This document shows, piece after piece, positions 52,601 through 63,093 of a DNA stretch of 64,000 nt. Below the pieces are notes generated by a model that worked only from the letters and a program-made list of their open reading frames with translations, was not told where the DNA came from and made no database searches. Source of the stretch: Lucifuga dentata. Its lineage: Eukaryota > Chordata > Actinopteri > Ophidiiformes > Bythitidae. The DNA lies in the NCBI GenBank assembly GCA_014773175.1, contig VXCM01000817.1, forward strand, positions 1 through 64,000, given 5' to 3'. The position numbers were made by a program, and so were the translations under genes. Within the stretch, counting starts at the first letter, position 1, and each line of letters opens with the position of its first letter.

Positions 52601-54804
52601 TGCCAACATACAGAGAGGGAGCAGAAAACATGTACTACTTCTCTTCTCTGGCTTTGACACTCAATGAACCTGAAGAAGGAGTGGCACCAACAGACAGTCG
52701 GCAACGTCCTGACCAACGGTTAATGGAGGAAGGCCGCTGGGATGATGCTAACGCAGAGAAACAAAGGCTAGAAGACAAACAGCGCAGTACTCGTCGGGAG
52801 AGGGAGAGGGAGGCTGCTAGGATAGTCAGCTCACCTGAGGAAGGTAAGAAATGGAGGATTCAGATTCTTAGGAGAGTATCTAAGAAGGAATAAAGTAGCA
52901 GGGAAAAAGTTGGAACAGGGAAAAAGAGAGATTTTAAGCAGCTAGGTGCACATCAGAGACTGTGACATGTCCTTCTGACATGTAATGTTTCTCTGTCCAT
53001 CTGTCATCTTTTCCTCATTTGTCTGCCCTTGTGTTCCTTTTCTGCTTGCCTCTAAGCTGTAGTCTCTCCAGCAGATTCAGTGACTTTCCCATAAAAATCA
53101 AGTATTCCTCTCTGTCTATTCCCACTCATGTCTACACCTTTTTATTAACTTCAACAAGACATGCATACATACATAAATACATACGTACAGTGAGCTGGTC
53201 TGTACAAAGAAAGGTTAAAAATATCTTCCACATCATCTTGCGAACACCTCATCCATTCTCACTTTTTCATCTCTTCACCCATTTCTGTTCCATTTATCTG
53301 ATGCAGGGGATGCTGGCACAGAAGCAAGTGAAGTTTCTGATGAAAGCAAGTACCACTTCTATACTTAACATATAATGTGGCCTTTTAAATGTGCTAGAGG
53401 TAGCATTGTTACAGAGCTGTATGTAAGAATTTAAAATGGGCACAAGCTAGAGCTTTCACAATTCCAAATGGCCAATAGTGGAACAACTGAAACGCTTATG
53501 GAAAGTTCCATTATCTTTGTCTTTGTCATAAAACCAACTGAAGAAACAAGGATCAAGTCTGTACCAAGAAGCAAAGAGCTTCATGTAAAATGTGCCCATA
53601 ATTTTGAGGAATGTGAACAATGCCTATGAGATGGAGGTGACTAGTAGTCGACCATAGTCTCACTTATATCTGGACCATATTCCAAGTGGTCCCAGTTATT
53701 TTGACGTTGATGTATTCATTAAGAGGCTACATAGAACACTTTTAAAATGAAGGTAGTCAAGAAATCTGTGGATTTTGGATGATTTCCTTCGTGGCTCTGC
53801 TTTCTTTATTTGTAATTTGTGGCTGTTGGTGTCCAGCAGCCACAGATAACTCTCCCCCTCATACATCTGTTGCACACAAGTAGCTTCTTATACTTTCACT
53901 GGTGCTCTTTGTATCATTTCTTTTCAGAGCACGCACCTATTGTTTTGTCTTACCATTGCAAAGATGCATCATTCATTGTCTTTCTTTCAGCCCCTTATGG
54001 ATCACTCTCTCCTTATCCAAGCAAGTATTCCCCTAATGACAGACATATACTGTACAATGCCATGATTATTTTATTAAAATATAATTTCAAATAAAGTAAT
54101 TTAATGAAGTGATTTAATTAATGTAATAAAGATAGAAGTCCCCTGTTGATTTTAATCATTTTCTCCTTGCATCCTTTTCCAACTTGCTCTGTTTTAGTGG
54201 AAGGCATGGGAGGTCCATATGGAACTCCATTCAGAAGCAAGTAACATGTCCTGTGTTGTGTCTCTTTAGGGAATCTTTTAGAAGTCACAGTTGTAGCTGA
54301 TAGTAGATATGGCAAAATAATTCTAGAACTGTTTTAGAGCAGCATTATGTTTGTCATTGATAACAATATTACTGTCCTGGGCTGGCTGGACATTACTTGT
54401 GAGTCTCCGTGTGGTGGAGCAGCTAGTACTAATGTGTGATTTGGCACCCGTGTTTGTTTTTCTGTGTCAATAAGGTGTGACCCTGCGATTAGAAACAAGA
54501 AATATCTTTGCAACTTCCAGAACTTTGGCTACAATATACCCCTTAGTGAACTTTTGAAAGCATATCATCTTTCACATGATAAGTTATCAAGTTCATGTTA
54601 ATCCTTGTCTCAATTTCTTCTAAAGCCGACAGTTGGTGAAAGATTTTCTTTCTTTCTTCAGGCACCCATCAAGACAATTACCAAGCACAGTGGTTCAAGA
54701 AGATAGACGATCCTATATCTGGAGAACCCATGCATGTCTACAAGGGGGGTTACTGGGAGACTAAGGATCACGGCAGCTGGGACATGTGTCTTGACATCTT
54801 TTGA
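46631..54804 (+). CDS. osbp: Oxysterol-binding protein (OSBP/ORP4 clade)
   Basis: Coding exons are 46631-46764, 47283-47491, 47642-47807, 47984-48095, 48191-48389, 48554-48671, 48791-48851, 50124-50285, 50375-50620, 51171-51291, 51563-51666, 51839-51934, 52072-52256, 52614-52843 and 54662-54804, giving 761 aa. Optional exons 53307-53345, 53991-54020 and 54198-54236 raise it to 797. A PH domain (about 16-110: [23 protein letters not shown]...[18 protein letters not shown] end) is followed by a coiled coil ([20 protein letters not shown]), a perfect FFAT motif EFFDAME that binds ER VAPs, and the sterol/PI4P transfer domain with the signature [14 protein letters not shown]. It exchanges sterol for PI4P at ER-Golgi contacts. 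The N-terminus is short and lacks the Gly/Ala-rich region of human OSBP. The PH region is OSBP-like, but [23 protein letters not shown] and [10 protein letters not shown] recall OSBP2, so the paralogue is not settled. Confidence 0.93.
47015..47067. other. Perfect inverted repeat (24-bp arms, 5-nt loop) in osbp intron 2
   Basis: The left arm 47015-47038 and right arm 47044-47067 are exact reverse complements, separated by GCTAA. The arms have mixed composition (each contains the GTACACATCCCAAGGACA core or its complement), so this is not a low-complexity palindrome. It would fold into a strong hairpin in the transcript. Confidence 0.95.
49182..49205. repeat. (CTTCA)n short tandem repeat in osbp intron
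   Basis: About four CTTCA units lie in the intron after exon 48791-48851. Confidence 0.85.
49535..49800. repeat. Dispersed fish repeat with CA microsatellite in osbp intron
   Basis: The block starts with a TTTTATTTTATTTATTTAAC / CCTTTATTTATTCAGGGTTA signature common in fish interspersed repeats. It contains a CA run (49624-49657) and ends with GGGGTTAGGTGCCTTGCTCA / AGAGCACCTCAG, another widespread fish repeat word. The family name is not certain. Confidence 0.5.
49840..50040. repeat. Abundant fish dispersed repeat (TCTCCTGAGGTTTCTTCCAT type) in osbp intron
   Basis: The order CTCCTATTGCGCATCTGGTC, TCTCCTGAGGTTTCTTCCAT, GGGTTTTTCCTTCTT, CTGTAAAGCCATTTGAGATA and GTGATACTTGACT follows that of a very common teleost repeat 3' portion. 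It ends 80 bp before osbp exon 50124-50285. The 152-codon minus-strand open frame here is part of the repeat, not a gene. Confidence 0.6.
53307..54240 (+). other. osbp: Array of three in-frame small cassette exons with GC donors in osbp
   Basis: The three candidate exons are 53307-53345 (39 nt), 53991-54020 (30 nt) and 54198-54236 (39 nt). All are phase 1-1, lack stops, and are preceded by AG acceptors (gatgcag, tttctttcag, ctgttttag). All end in AA followed by GCAAGTA. They encode [13 protein letters not shown], a [14 protein letters not shown] piece and [13 protein letters not shown]. Skipping all three joins ...SSPEE to [12 protein letters not shown], matching the mammalian EDGTPYDPYKALWF junction. 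The alternative GT four bases downstream would make 43-, 34- and 43-nt exons that each break frame. Confidence 0.6.
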
Positions 54805-56187
54805 TCACAGCTGAATCTTCATGTTTCCCTCTCCCTGTACTACCTAAACAAATGAGAGGATGGTAAGACACGCCCTGTCTTAGATCAAGTAGACTTGGGA
54901 AGCAAGTCTAGATGACTTGGCGTCATCTGTTTAACGTCTTCCCTGTCCTGGCAGATTATTAGCTCAGTCTCAGAATCAAGGTGTCTGGACATGTTTAATG
55001 TCTTCACCTTCATTTTGAACACATTGTAGTAAGATTGCAGCTGGTTAGTGTTCAGGATTCCTTCTCACTGCCTATCAAAACTGATACTTGTTCTTCATTC
55101 AGGGTTCTGTGGTAAAAGCCTTTTAGAAACATTATAGAATAGCTTTTTCTGTCAACACTATTATGCATTTTCATTAGAAACACTTTTGTTAGAGGCATAA
55201 TTCAGTCATTTCAAACCTTCTACATATACAAGATTTACTTATATAGAAAAGATATACTACATTATACTACATTATAATTTGTGATTTTCTTTTGTTTCTG
55301 ATCAGTTTGCAGTTAATTTCTTTCAGCTCAAGACAAATCCCCAAAACAATGCTGACATAAGTGAACGTTTATTCACACCCAGTCTTATCGACAACTCACA
55401 CTTAAAATAGCAATGTGAGACCACTTGCCATGCATAGTTTGCATAGGCTTCAGTGGCTCTGATATAAATGAAATAAATACAATTTTAATGACTTTAAGTC
55501 AGATATTATAATAGACTGGAATAAATTGGGAATCGTCATACTCGGGCATGAAACAGAGTTTGCCTTTATGGTGATTTATGCTGCGACTTGATTTCCCTGA
55601 AGCAAAACAACTCTGGAGCTACTTCTGTGTCTACACAACGAGCATTCTGTTTTTGAGCTCAAGTAGGTCATTTCAGAATCTGTTTTTTTTTTTTTTTTTT
55701 TTTATAAAGCTAATTGAGCAAAATGTTTGTAAAATATATGATAGTGGAAAATTGTTTTGTTGTTAGTAGTTTATTATTATTAGGCTATGTTTAAGTAATA
55801 TTATTGTGGGCTGTTTTTTTTCAGTCCTCTCATATTTACCTGATTAACTCCAGTTGGGCCATCTTGAAAAAAAAAAAACCTTTTTGTCAACATTCATACT
55901 TAATTTCATAATTAGAAGTTTCTATGTTTTTCTTTTTTTTAATATAATGGCATTTGTGTCATGCAACAGATTAATTTGAAGAGCACTTATTGTTCTTTAC
56001 TCAGTTTGAAATATTGGTACCGTCCAATTTTGTATTGGTGGCACCACATGAAAATGCTAAAATAACTGCAGACAGCAGTGAAAAAATGTTTGAAATCTCT
56101 TCTTTGTTTTCTTTTTTCTTCAGCAAACCTAATTAAAGAGTGAAGTTCATTCGCAGAACTTTGATGACAGAAGTTTGGTTCAATAAA
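54805..56187 (+). other. Probable osbp 3' UTR with candidate poly(A) signals
   Basis: Noncoding AT-rich sequence follows the stop. AATAAA hexamers occur at 55472-55477, 55520-55525 and 56182-56187. The last, in TTCAATAAAGTAATATT, looks like a typical distal signal. T- and A-runs lie at 55682-55703 and 55867-55878. Confidence 0.45.
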
Positions 56188-57596
56188 GTAATATTAAATC
56201 CAAAAACAGAACATGCTGTCTATCCTGCTTTTCCATAAGGTCAGACATGTAAGAATATAAGGTGTGTGTGTATACCTGAAGTTTGCTACTTACAGAGGTA
56301 CATGGTGAGTACCATCTTTAGCAAATTGCTGCTCAGTTTTATGCACAGACACTGGCCATTTGAGTAGAAACAACATACTGAACAAACAATATTATATTTA
56401 AGTCCAGATTTTGTGGAAGTTAACACAAAAATTGAAGCAGTTACAAATTCTGCACAAGAGTTTTTCTCTTTTAAAGATATGCAAAATGTATTCTGCCCTA
56501 AACAAAGCTAATATCTGGAACTGACGTTGCCATTTGAGTACACAGAAAAGCAGATTGTGATTATAGGTGACACTGATGTAAACCCATGATATAAGTGGTG
56601 AGGCTACTGTGACCAAGAAGGAGGCAACTGTCAGTAAAAACTTTCGTTTTGCTCGTTTGGAAGCTTGTAGTCAGTGTACAAAATGTTTTGGCAAGTCCAG
56701 GTTGTAACTTAGGTTAATAAAGAATACAGTATTATATACAAAATGTATATAGTACACTAACACTGTGTATATAAAATGTATGCTGCAGTTATTCTCCAGT
56801 GGAGTAGTTACAGTTGTAGCTAGGATTTCTTGGTTTAAATTCAGCAACATTCATTTGGAGTTAATTTAAGTGACTAACATCAGAATTGAGGTGCATTCTA
56901 ATTTCTTTTAAAATGCTTTCAAAGCAAATGTTGAGGCTCACCACTTCACCAGTTGAGATTAAATTTAGAGCAGGACACCTGTACTCCATGCTGTTCCTCA
57001 GCAATGTGCTGGTGACAAGTGTCTGAGTTTTTGTCTTCCTGGTGTCCTTCAATTCTACTAATGCAAAGCTTTAATCCAGAGTAGTTTTTCTATCCTGCAA
57101 GTATGGGTTTTGAACAGAGAGCAATAAGAGTGGCTGAGTGCATACTGTATATAGCACAAAATGAAAAGTCATGGCCCTAAAAACCACAAGGCCTTCCTCA
57201 GATATTGTCACATGGTTGTAAGGCCTGTATGGGTAATGAAAAGCTAAATCTAGCTGAATCTACATCCAAGTGTACTTAAAATCAGAACACTGAACTTCAA
57301 GAATGTGAAAAAGTTGTGATGTTGCAATTAGTTATGTGTAAATACACTAACAGTGAAATGATAATTATGTTTACTGGTTGTGCTAATAGAAATCTGATGT
57401 CAGTGATGCACTTTTGAAATGTTTTTGCTGTTCATTCAGAATTGGATATATGTGAGTTGTATAACTTGTGTCATGTTTTTCTCACTCATTTAAATGACAG
57501 TAATTTGTAAAGATCTTTGTATTTTCATATGTAATTGAAAGGACATATGAAGAGTGTGAGGATTGTACATCATCTGCTTATAGAATAAGTTATCTG

Positions 57597-57629
57597 TCTG
57601 CTCTGTGTTGTCACACAACACAGAGCAGA
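57597..57629. other. Perfect inverted repeat (15-bp arms, 3-nt loop)
   Basis: TCTGCTCTGTGTTGT at 57597-57611 is exactly complementary to 57615-57629, with CAC between them. Confidence 0.95.
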
Positions 57630-58220
57630 GAGATATTGTCATTTTTTATGTTGATTTTTAGTTACTGATCTTAATTGTGCATTAACTCATCTTTGCATCT
57701 ATTTTTCTTATTTCTGCTCTTGTTTCTGTTTTTTTTTCTTGTGCTCTTCTCAGTTATAATTTTTGCCCTGTCACGGTTGTTACGATATAGCCTAGCTGCA
57801 ATGGTGCAACTTCCCAGGAGTCTTTGCTAAAAAAAAGTATCTTAAAGTGATATTGCACTTTCCTATGTTACATCTGTTATTTAACAAGTTCTTCTTGATT
57901 TGACACATGGCCAGCCTCTGAGGTTGAGCATTTAAAAATATATATGAACATATTTGCTGTATTGGCATACTGTTTGTCATTGCTGTCTTTTAAAGCAGAC
58001 CAAAAACTGTTTTGTGATCTTTGTTGTTTGGAAACTTTTTAATAGAAAATTTAGCAAGATTGTATCAGAGGCTAACAATATTAGAAAAATATTAAAGGCT
58101 GTATGGAGATGAAGTATATATTTTTGGTCTCTTGTCCAACAAAGCATTGCAATACATCTTAATCTAGTCATGGTTTTCACATCAAAGCAGACTGATATTG
58201 CATGAAAGATTACCTAGGAT

Positions 58221-58253
58221 TAACCACATTATTAAAATATAATAATGTGGTTA
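58221..58253. other. Perfect inverted repeat (14-bp arms, 5-nt loop)
   Basis: TAACCACATTATTA at 58221-58234 is exactly complementary to 58240-58253. It is AT-rich, with loop AAATA. Confidence 0.9.
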
Positions 58254-58751
58254 TATAATGAGTTATGTAAATTATATCAGACTGACTCAAATGCTTTGTC
58301 AATAATTACCCATGTCCCACTAAACTAAGCAAAACAAGTATTTGAGACAATTAGGCCTATGATGTTAACTACGTACTATTCATTAATGGGGCAAATGGGA
58401 AAAATGCATCACTGTTCTTTGCAAATATAAAACTAAAACACTGTTAACTTCAGTTTACCTTAGTTATATTACCATCACCACCTACCACAGTTCTAGTCAG
58501 AGTTTCTGAACTGAAAAATAATGTTTGGATGTACTGATGCATCTGTGCAGGTATGAGATGCTAATCAGCTCACATCAAATACAATCACCTTCATTTTTTT
58601 TAACTGTCAACCCAAAGTTAAATTAGTAACAAATAGTGCTGCAGTGCAATTTTAATTTGACAATGTATTATTTTGCTAAGGCTGATTGCAAAGCTTTTAC
58701 TTGAGAGTATTTTTCCGTGACACTCCCCCTCCCCCTCCCCCCCATGCACAC

Positions 58752-58785
58752 ACTTTTTTTTTAATCACTGATCTTGCTCAAAATT
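58752..58785. repeat. Short dispersed element, copy 1
   Basis: A T-run followed by AATCACTGATCTTGCTCAAA ATT matches 59420-59451 (AATCGCTGATCTCGCTCAAA) with two differences over about 32 bp. Both are followed by AATATT-type sequence. Confidence 0.7.
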
Positions 58786-59419
58786 TACTTCGTCCATGTG
58801 AATATTGAATATTGAGGCGTCACTATGCACAGGTGTGTAGATGGTGATGGTAATATACCCATGTGTCTAATACAGACAACTTTTGAATGTTGTTTAGCAC
58901 TGCGTTATATTAATGAATTACCCTGGTTTTTTTTTTGTTTGTTTGTTTGTTTTGTTTTTTATGTTTTGGTTTGGTTTTTTTTTTTTTGGTTTTTTTTTTA
59001 AGTGGAAAAGGAACTTTCTGATCACGAGTTATAGCTATTGTGACTCCAGTGAGCTGAAGTGGTTTGTGTAGGAGACACGTGAATATGAACGCCACTTTAA
59101 AAAAAAAAAAAAAAAAAAAAATGTAAATTTCTTTAAAGTATTAAATCTTCACTTTGACATAGCAATGCAGATAAGTATTCACAAGAAAATGACGTTACAT
59201 GATGTCTATGGATGTAGGTCATAAATTTACAGGCCTTGACTGAGGTACAGATTAATTGATTTAAAAATTCACAAATTAAATTCCCAAAAATGTTAAACAA
59301 AGATCGTTAATTTAGGATTTTACATTTATGGACCGTCTATAAATTGCGGAGCGTGATTTACAATTATATCATTTTTTTTTTTTTTTTTANTCATTACGGC
59401 TTTCTCTTTTGTCACGTTT

Positions 59420-59451
59420 TTTTTTTTTAATCGCTGATCTCGCTCAAAATT
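59420..59451. repeat. Short dispersed element, copy 2
   Basis: This is the second copy of the element at 58752-58785. It continues into an A/T stretch with ATTCGCGAATATCGAATT at about 59488-59505, a near-palindromic TTCGCGAA centre. Confidence 0.7.
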
Positions 59452-59732
59452 AAAATATTCAAATATTTTCAAATTCAATACTCAAAATATTCGCGAATAT
59501 CGAATTTAAACCACACTTCCTTTTGGAACTACTACTACCATCTACGGCAGGGGCGGGACACGGCAGGGGCGAGAGGATAAATCGAGTGTATCCTCCCTAT
59601 GACATCAGCATCTTTGTTTACTGTGTGTACATAGCTACATCCCGTCTTTAATTACAGCAGCTGTTGTGCGTGAGTCGGTATTAGTACTTTAAATATAGTT
59701 ATTTTTTATTTTTTGGAATTACCCGCGTGAAA

Positions 59733-62676
59733 ATGTCGGCAAACGGAGCAGGAGGAGACTGCACAGATGCAAAGAAAAGCGATGGACAGCAGTGAGTCAT
59801 ACCCCTGCTCTTTGTTATCCTGATATAGTTAGCTACTTCATGTTAGCATGCAGAGACGACAAAGCTGTTTTGCTTTTTAATTTAAAAGACGACTCTTACC
59901 TTTCTTACTGTCATACTAAACGCCCAAGTAGTTCCTCTACAGTAGCCAATTTAATCGATTCTGTAAATTCTAAGCGTTAAGTTACGTCTTTCATAACCAG
60001 CGAAGCACTTTCGCAGGCCCGGAACTCACACTAATTTACTAATTAGCTCTTTCATTTTCAGTGCTTTTCTGATGACGTGCTGTTTGATTGTAGTCCAAAT
60101 TATTTATGTTTTCTTGCCCTTCAGGTCACAGGGGTCTTTGTCTGCCCTTACCCCTATGGAAGTGGATGCCCAGCCCAAATCCCACAGCTTCAGATATAGC
60201 CTGGACTACCCCAGCATCGGCCAGTGCATCATCATCAACAACAAAAACTTTGACAGGGCAACAGGTATTGATTCTGCTTGTTGGGTCAGGGATGGACAGG
60301 CTCAGTGTTCTGTAACCGCCTGATCATGATGCCCATCTTTGAATGATACAATTAACCAATCAGTTGATCAATAGAGCGTTGGAAAATTTATTCATGTTGA
60401 AAGTTTGGCAGCACTGGACAGATTTGTGCTGGGACAGTGGTGCTTAGATGTCATCTCTGTCCCTCTGCAGCTTAGCTGTTTGCACTAATACACAGTCTAC
60501 ACCAGGACCAGTTTTGAGGAGCTCACTTTCTGTACTGAAACAGAAATCTTAGTGTGAAACAGCCAAATCAGCCTTTTACAGACATTTAGCCTAAAATTTT
60601 GCCTTTTGCATACACATTAGTGTCAGTGAGTAACAAAGAACAGATTAGACATAGATTAGACATCTCAGTCAACAACAGAACTCTGGATCTCCAATAGATG
60701 ATAGCTAAACTAATTAGCATATAATTGTATAGAAAGGTAATGGCACCGTTCTTTTGTTCATGTTCACAGCTTAGGGACCAGTGATTGTTATTGCTATGGA
60801 CACTAGTCAAGGCTGTAATAACTGCTTCTTATGCAGGTTAATTACATATTTGTGTTACCTTGTCTTCTTTCACATTTGCTTTAGAGTGAAACTAGGAGCA
60901 GGCAGCTACAGTAATCCATGTGAATCTTGGTTAGTATTAGATCACATTAGCTAGTTCCTTGTGCGGAATACATGGACAGGAGGTACTGGGCTTGTCAGGA
61001 GGTACAGGGATTTGTATGACATGCAGAATGGTTCCACATACATCATGCAGTTGACACAATGGTTCAGTGACTTCCTCTTTCATTTTTAATATACCCTGAG
61101 CATCGCTGTGAATGTCCATTACAAATACTGCTGCAGTGCAATGGAAGGAAAAATAGACGCACAATACAACAGCCCTGTAATAAATGAAAGTAGTCATTTT
61201 TGACACTGTTTCAGAGAGGTGTTGATTCAACTCTATGGTCATTTTTGAGGCTGGAGTCTGTTGTTGTTTTACTGGACTGCATTATATTCTACTGTGTTTC
61301 TAGTATTTTGGCTGCTCCACATAAGCAAATGGTGTGGACAAAATATGCAGAACACCCTTAAATGTAATGCAGTCCAGTACAACATCTCTACAAAGTACAG
61401 CCTCCAAGTTGATCATAAAATGACAGAGCAAGGTCAGAAAGCCACAAATTTGTCTGGAGAAAGTAGCCTTATAAGTTTACTGTAATTAATACTATTTCAG
61501 TAGTTAAATTTACCTTCTAAGCAACTCAGGGAAATACAACAGAATTGATACCCAGGTCTTAAAAATCGACGACATTACCAAGGAAATGCAATGAAATTAA
61601 TACTCATCTTTCAATTAAGAAGCGGATAAGATACTGAAAAACTGTGGGTTTTGTTTTCAAAGGCATGAATCAACGAAATGGTACAGACGTCGATGCAGGA
61701 AACGCAATGAAAGTGTTTGCGAAGTTGGGTTATAAAGTGAAGGTTTACAATGACCAAACAGTTGAACAGATGAAACAGGTTTTAATTGCTGGTAAGTATG
61801 ATGCAGAATTCATACAAAATTTAAAAACAAAACATCTGTAGACACAATGCCTTCTAGTTACATTATTCATCTAAACTGCTTTGTTTAACTCTCTGTCTTA
61901 TGTATTATGTCACAAAAATAGTAAGTAAGGCTACACAATTCTGTTTTTCCAGTTTCAAAGGAAGACCACAGCTGCTCAGCCTCACTTGTTTTTGTTTTGT
62001 TGAGTCATGGGGATGAAGGTGTGTTCTTTGGTACAGATGGCTCAGTAGAGCTTAAGAACCTCACGTCACTTTTTCGGGGTGATCGCTGCAAATCAATGGC
62101 AGGAAAGCCTAAACTCTTCTTCATCCAGGTATTGTAAGAGTTTTAATTCATCCTCCAGTAATAACATTGAGCCATGCCAAAGTATCCAACCTGTAACCAG
62201 TTCTTATTTTGTTTGTGTGCACATTGGGTAGGCTTGCAGAGGCACTGATCTGGACGCGGGCATCGAAGCAGACAGTGGAACAGATAGGACAACCAAGATC
62301 CCTGTGGAAGCAGACTTCCTCTACGCCTTCTCCACAGCACCAGGTTCAAGCTCATTATACGTATATTCAGAATACTTGTGTAAACTCATTCTCATTTCCT
62401 TCTTCACGTGTTGCTACTTCCCTCATTTTATCACGTCTATCCACAGGCTACTACTCATGGAGGAATACTATGACTGGGTCATGGTTTATCCAGTCACTAT
62501 GTGACATGATCAACAAATATGGAAAAGAACTGGAGCTTCTGCACATCATGACACGGGTAAACCACAAAGTGGCAGTAGATTTTGAGTCCATCTCCAATTC
62601 ACCAGGCTTTGATGCAAAGAAACAGATCCCATGCATTGTGTCAATGCTGACCAAAGAGATGTATTTTACTCCTTGA
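59733..62676 (+). CDS. casp3: Caspase-3, executioner cysteine protease, 6 coding exons
   Basis: Exons are 59733-59791, 60125-60264, 61663-61791, 61953-62128, 62232-62343 and 62447-62676, giving 846 nt and 281 aa (human 277). A short prodomain (no CARD or DED) ends in a likely cleavage site MEVD34|A. The large subunit carries [17 protein letters not shown] with the S1 Arg, the catalytic His128 in LLSHGDEG and Cys170 in QACRG. The linker site IEAD182|S corresponds to human IETD. The small subunit has [29 protein letters not shown] and [12 protein letters not shown]. Caspase-3 cleaves DEVD-type sites in the cytosol during apoptosis after activation by caspases 8 or 9. YSWRN and the short prodomain favour caspase-3, but a fish caspase-3 duplicate (a or b) cannot be told apart. 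The exon 5 donor (gttcaa) and the exon 3 acceptor (ttttcaaag) are both weak. Confidence 0.96.
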
Positions 62677-62730
62677 TGTTGTTTCATCACAAGCACCGAG
62701 GCCGGCAGGGGTTCTGCAGAAAAAAGGCCT

Positions 62731-62760
62731 GGGGAGGTGGGGTGGGGGNTGGGGGTGGGG
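62731..62760 (+). other. G-tract cluster (potential G-quadruplex) in casp3 3' UTR
   Basis: At least five runs of four or five G separated by one to four bases, plus one N, start about 55 bp after the stop codon on the sense strand. Confidence 0.7.
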
Positions 62761-63087
62761 TGCATAGTGTGTTTGTCAATTATTTCACTTTACATTTTCT
62801 GTCCGAGAATCTCTCAAAACCTCAGCGTTTTGCTGAGGGAGTAGATGTGATGCAAAGTTGCTGTCACATTTCCCAAGCTTGGAATTATAAAGGTTTGTTC
62901 TGGGAGGAATACTCATCTGAGACATACAGCAGTAGTAATTTACTATTAAATTATTATGCATTATCAAGTAAAATATCAGCACACAGGGATAAATTCACTT
63001 TCAAAGATCATGAGTCTGCAGATGAAGCCGACCTTCAAATTCCAAGCTCACAATTATTACCACTAGACGCCTCTTTGCTGTTTACAC

Positions 63088-63093
63088 AATAAA
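63088..63093 (+). terminator. casp3 polyadenylation signal AATAAA
   Basis: This canonical hexamer in CACAATAAACTTTT lies 411 bp after the stop codon and is the first one in the 3' flank. Confidence 0.65.

Larger units (their letters stand above)
56188..59732. other. osbp-casp3 intergenic region and casp3 promoter
   Basis: This 3.5-kb spacer has no recognisable gene. It holds two perfect inverted repeats (57597-57629, 58221-58253), a C-rich patch (58723-58743), a T/G-rich tract (58925-59000), an A-run (59099-59121), an N after a T-run (59390), and two copies of a short dispersed element (58752-58785, 59420-59451). Just upstream of casp3, 59543-59573 carries a doubled ACGGCAGGGGCG containing a GC-box-like GGGGCGGG, the likely core of the casp3 promoter. 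Confidence 0.6.

Noticed and set aside
62631..63092. 153-codon plus-strand ORF overlapping the casp3 end
   Set aside because: It is an alternate frame of the last exon continuing through a G-run with an N into the 3' UTR, with no conserved residues.
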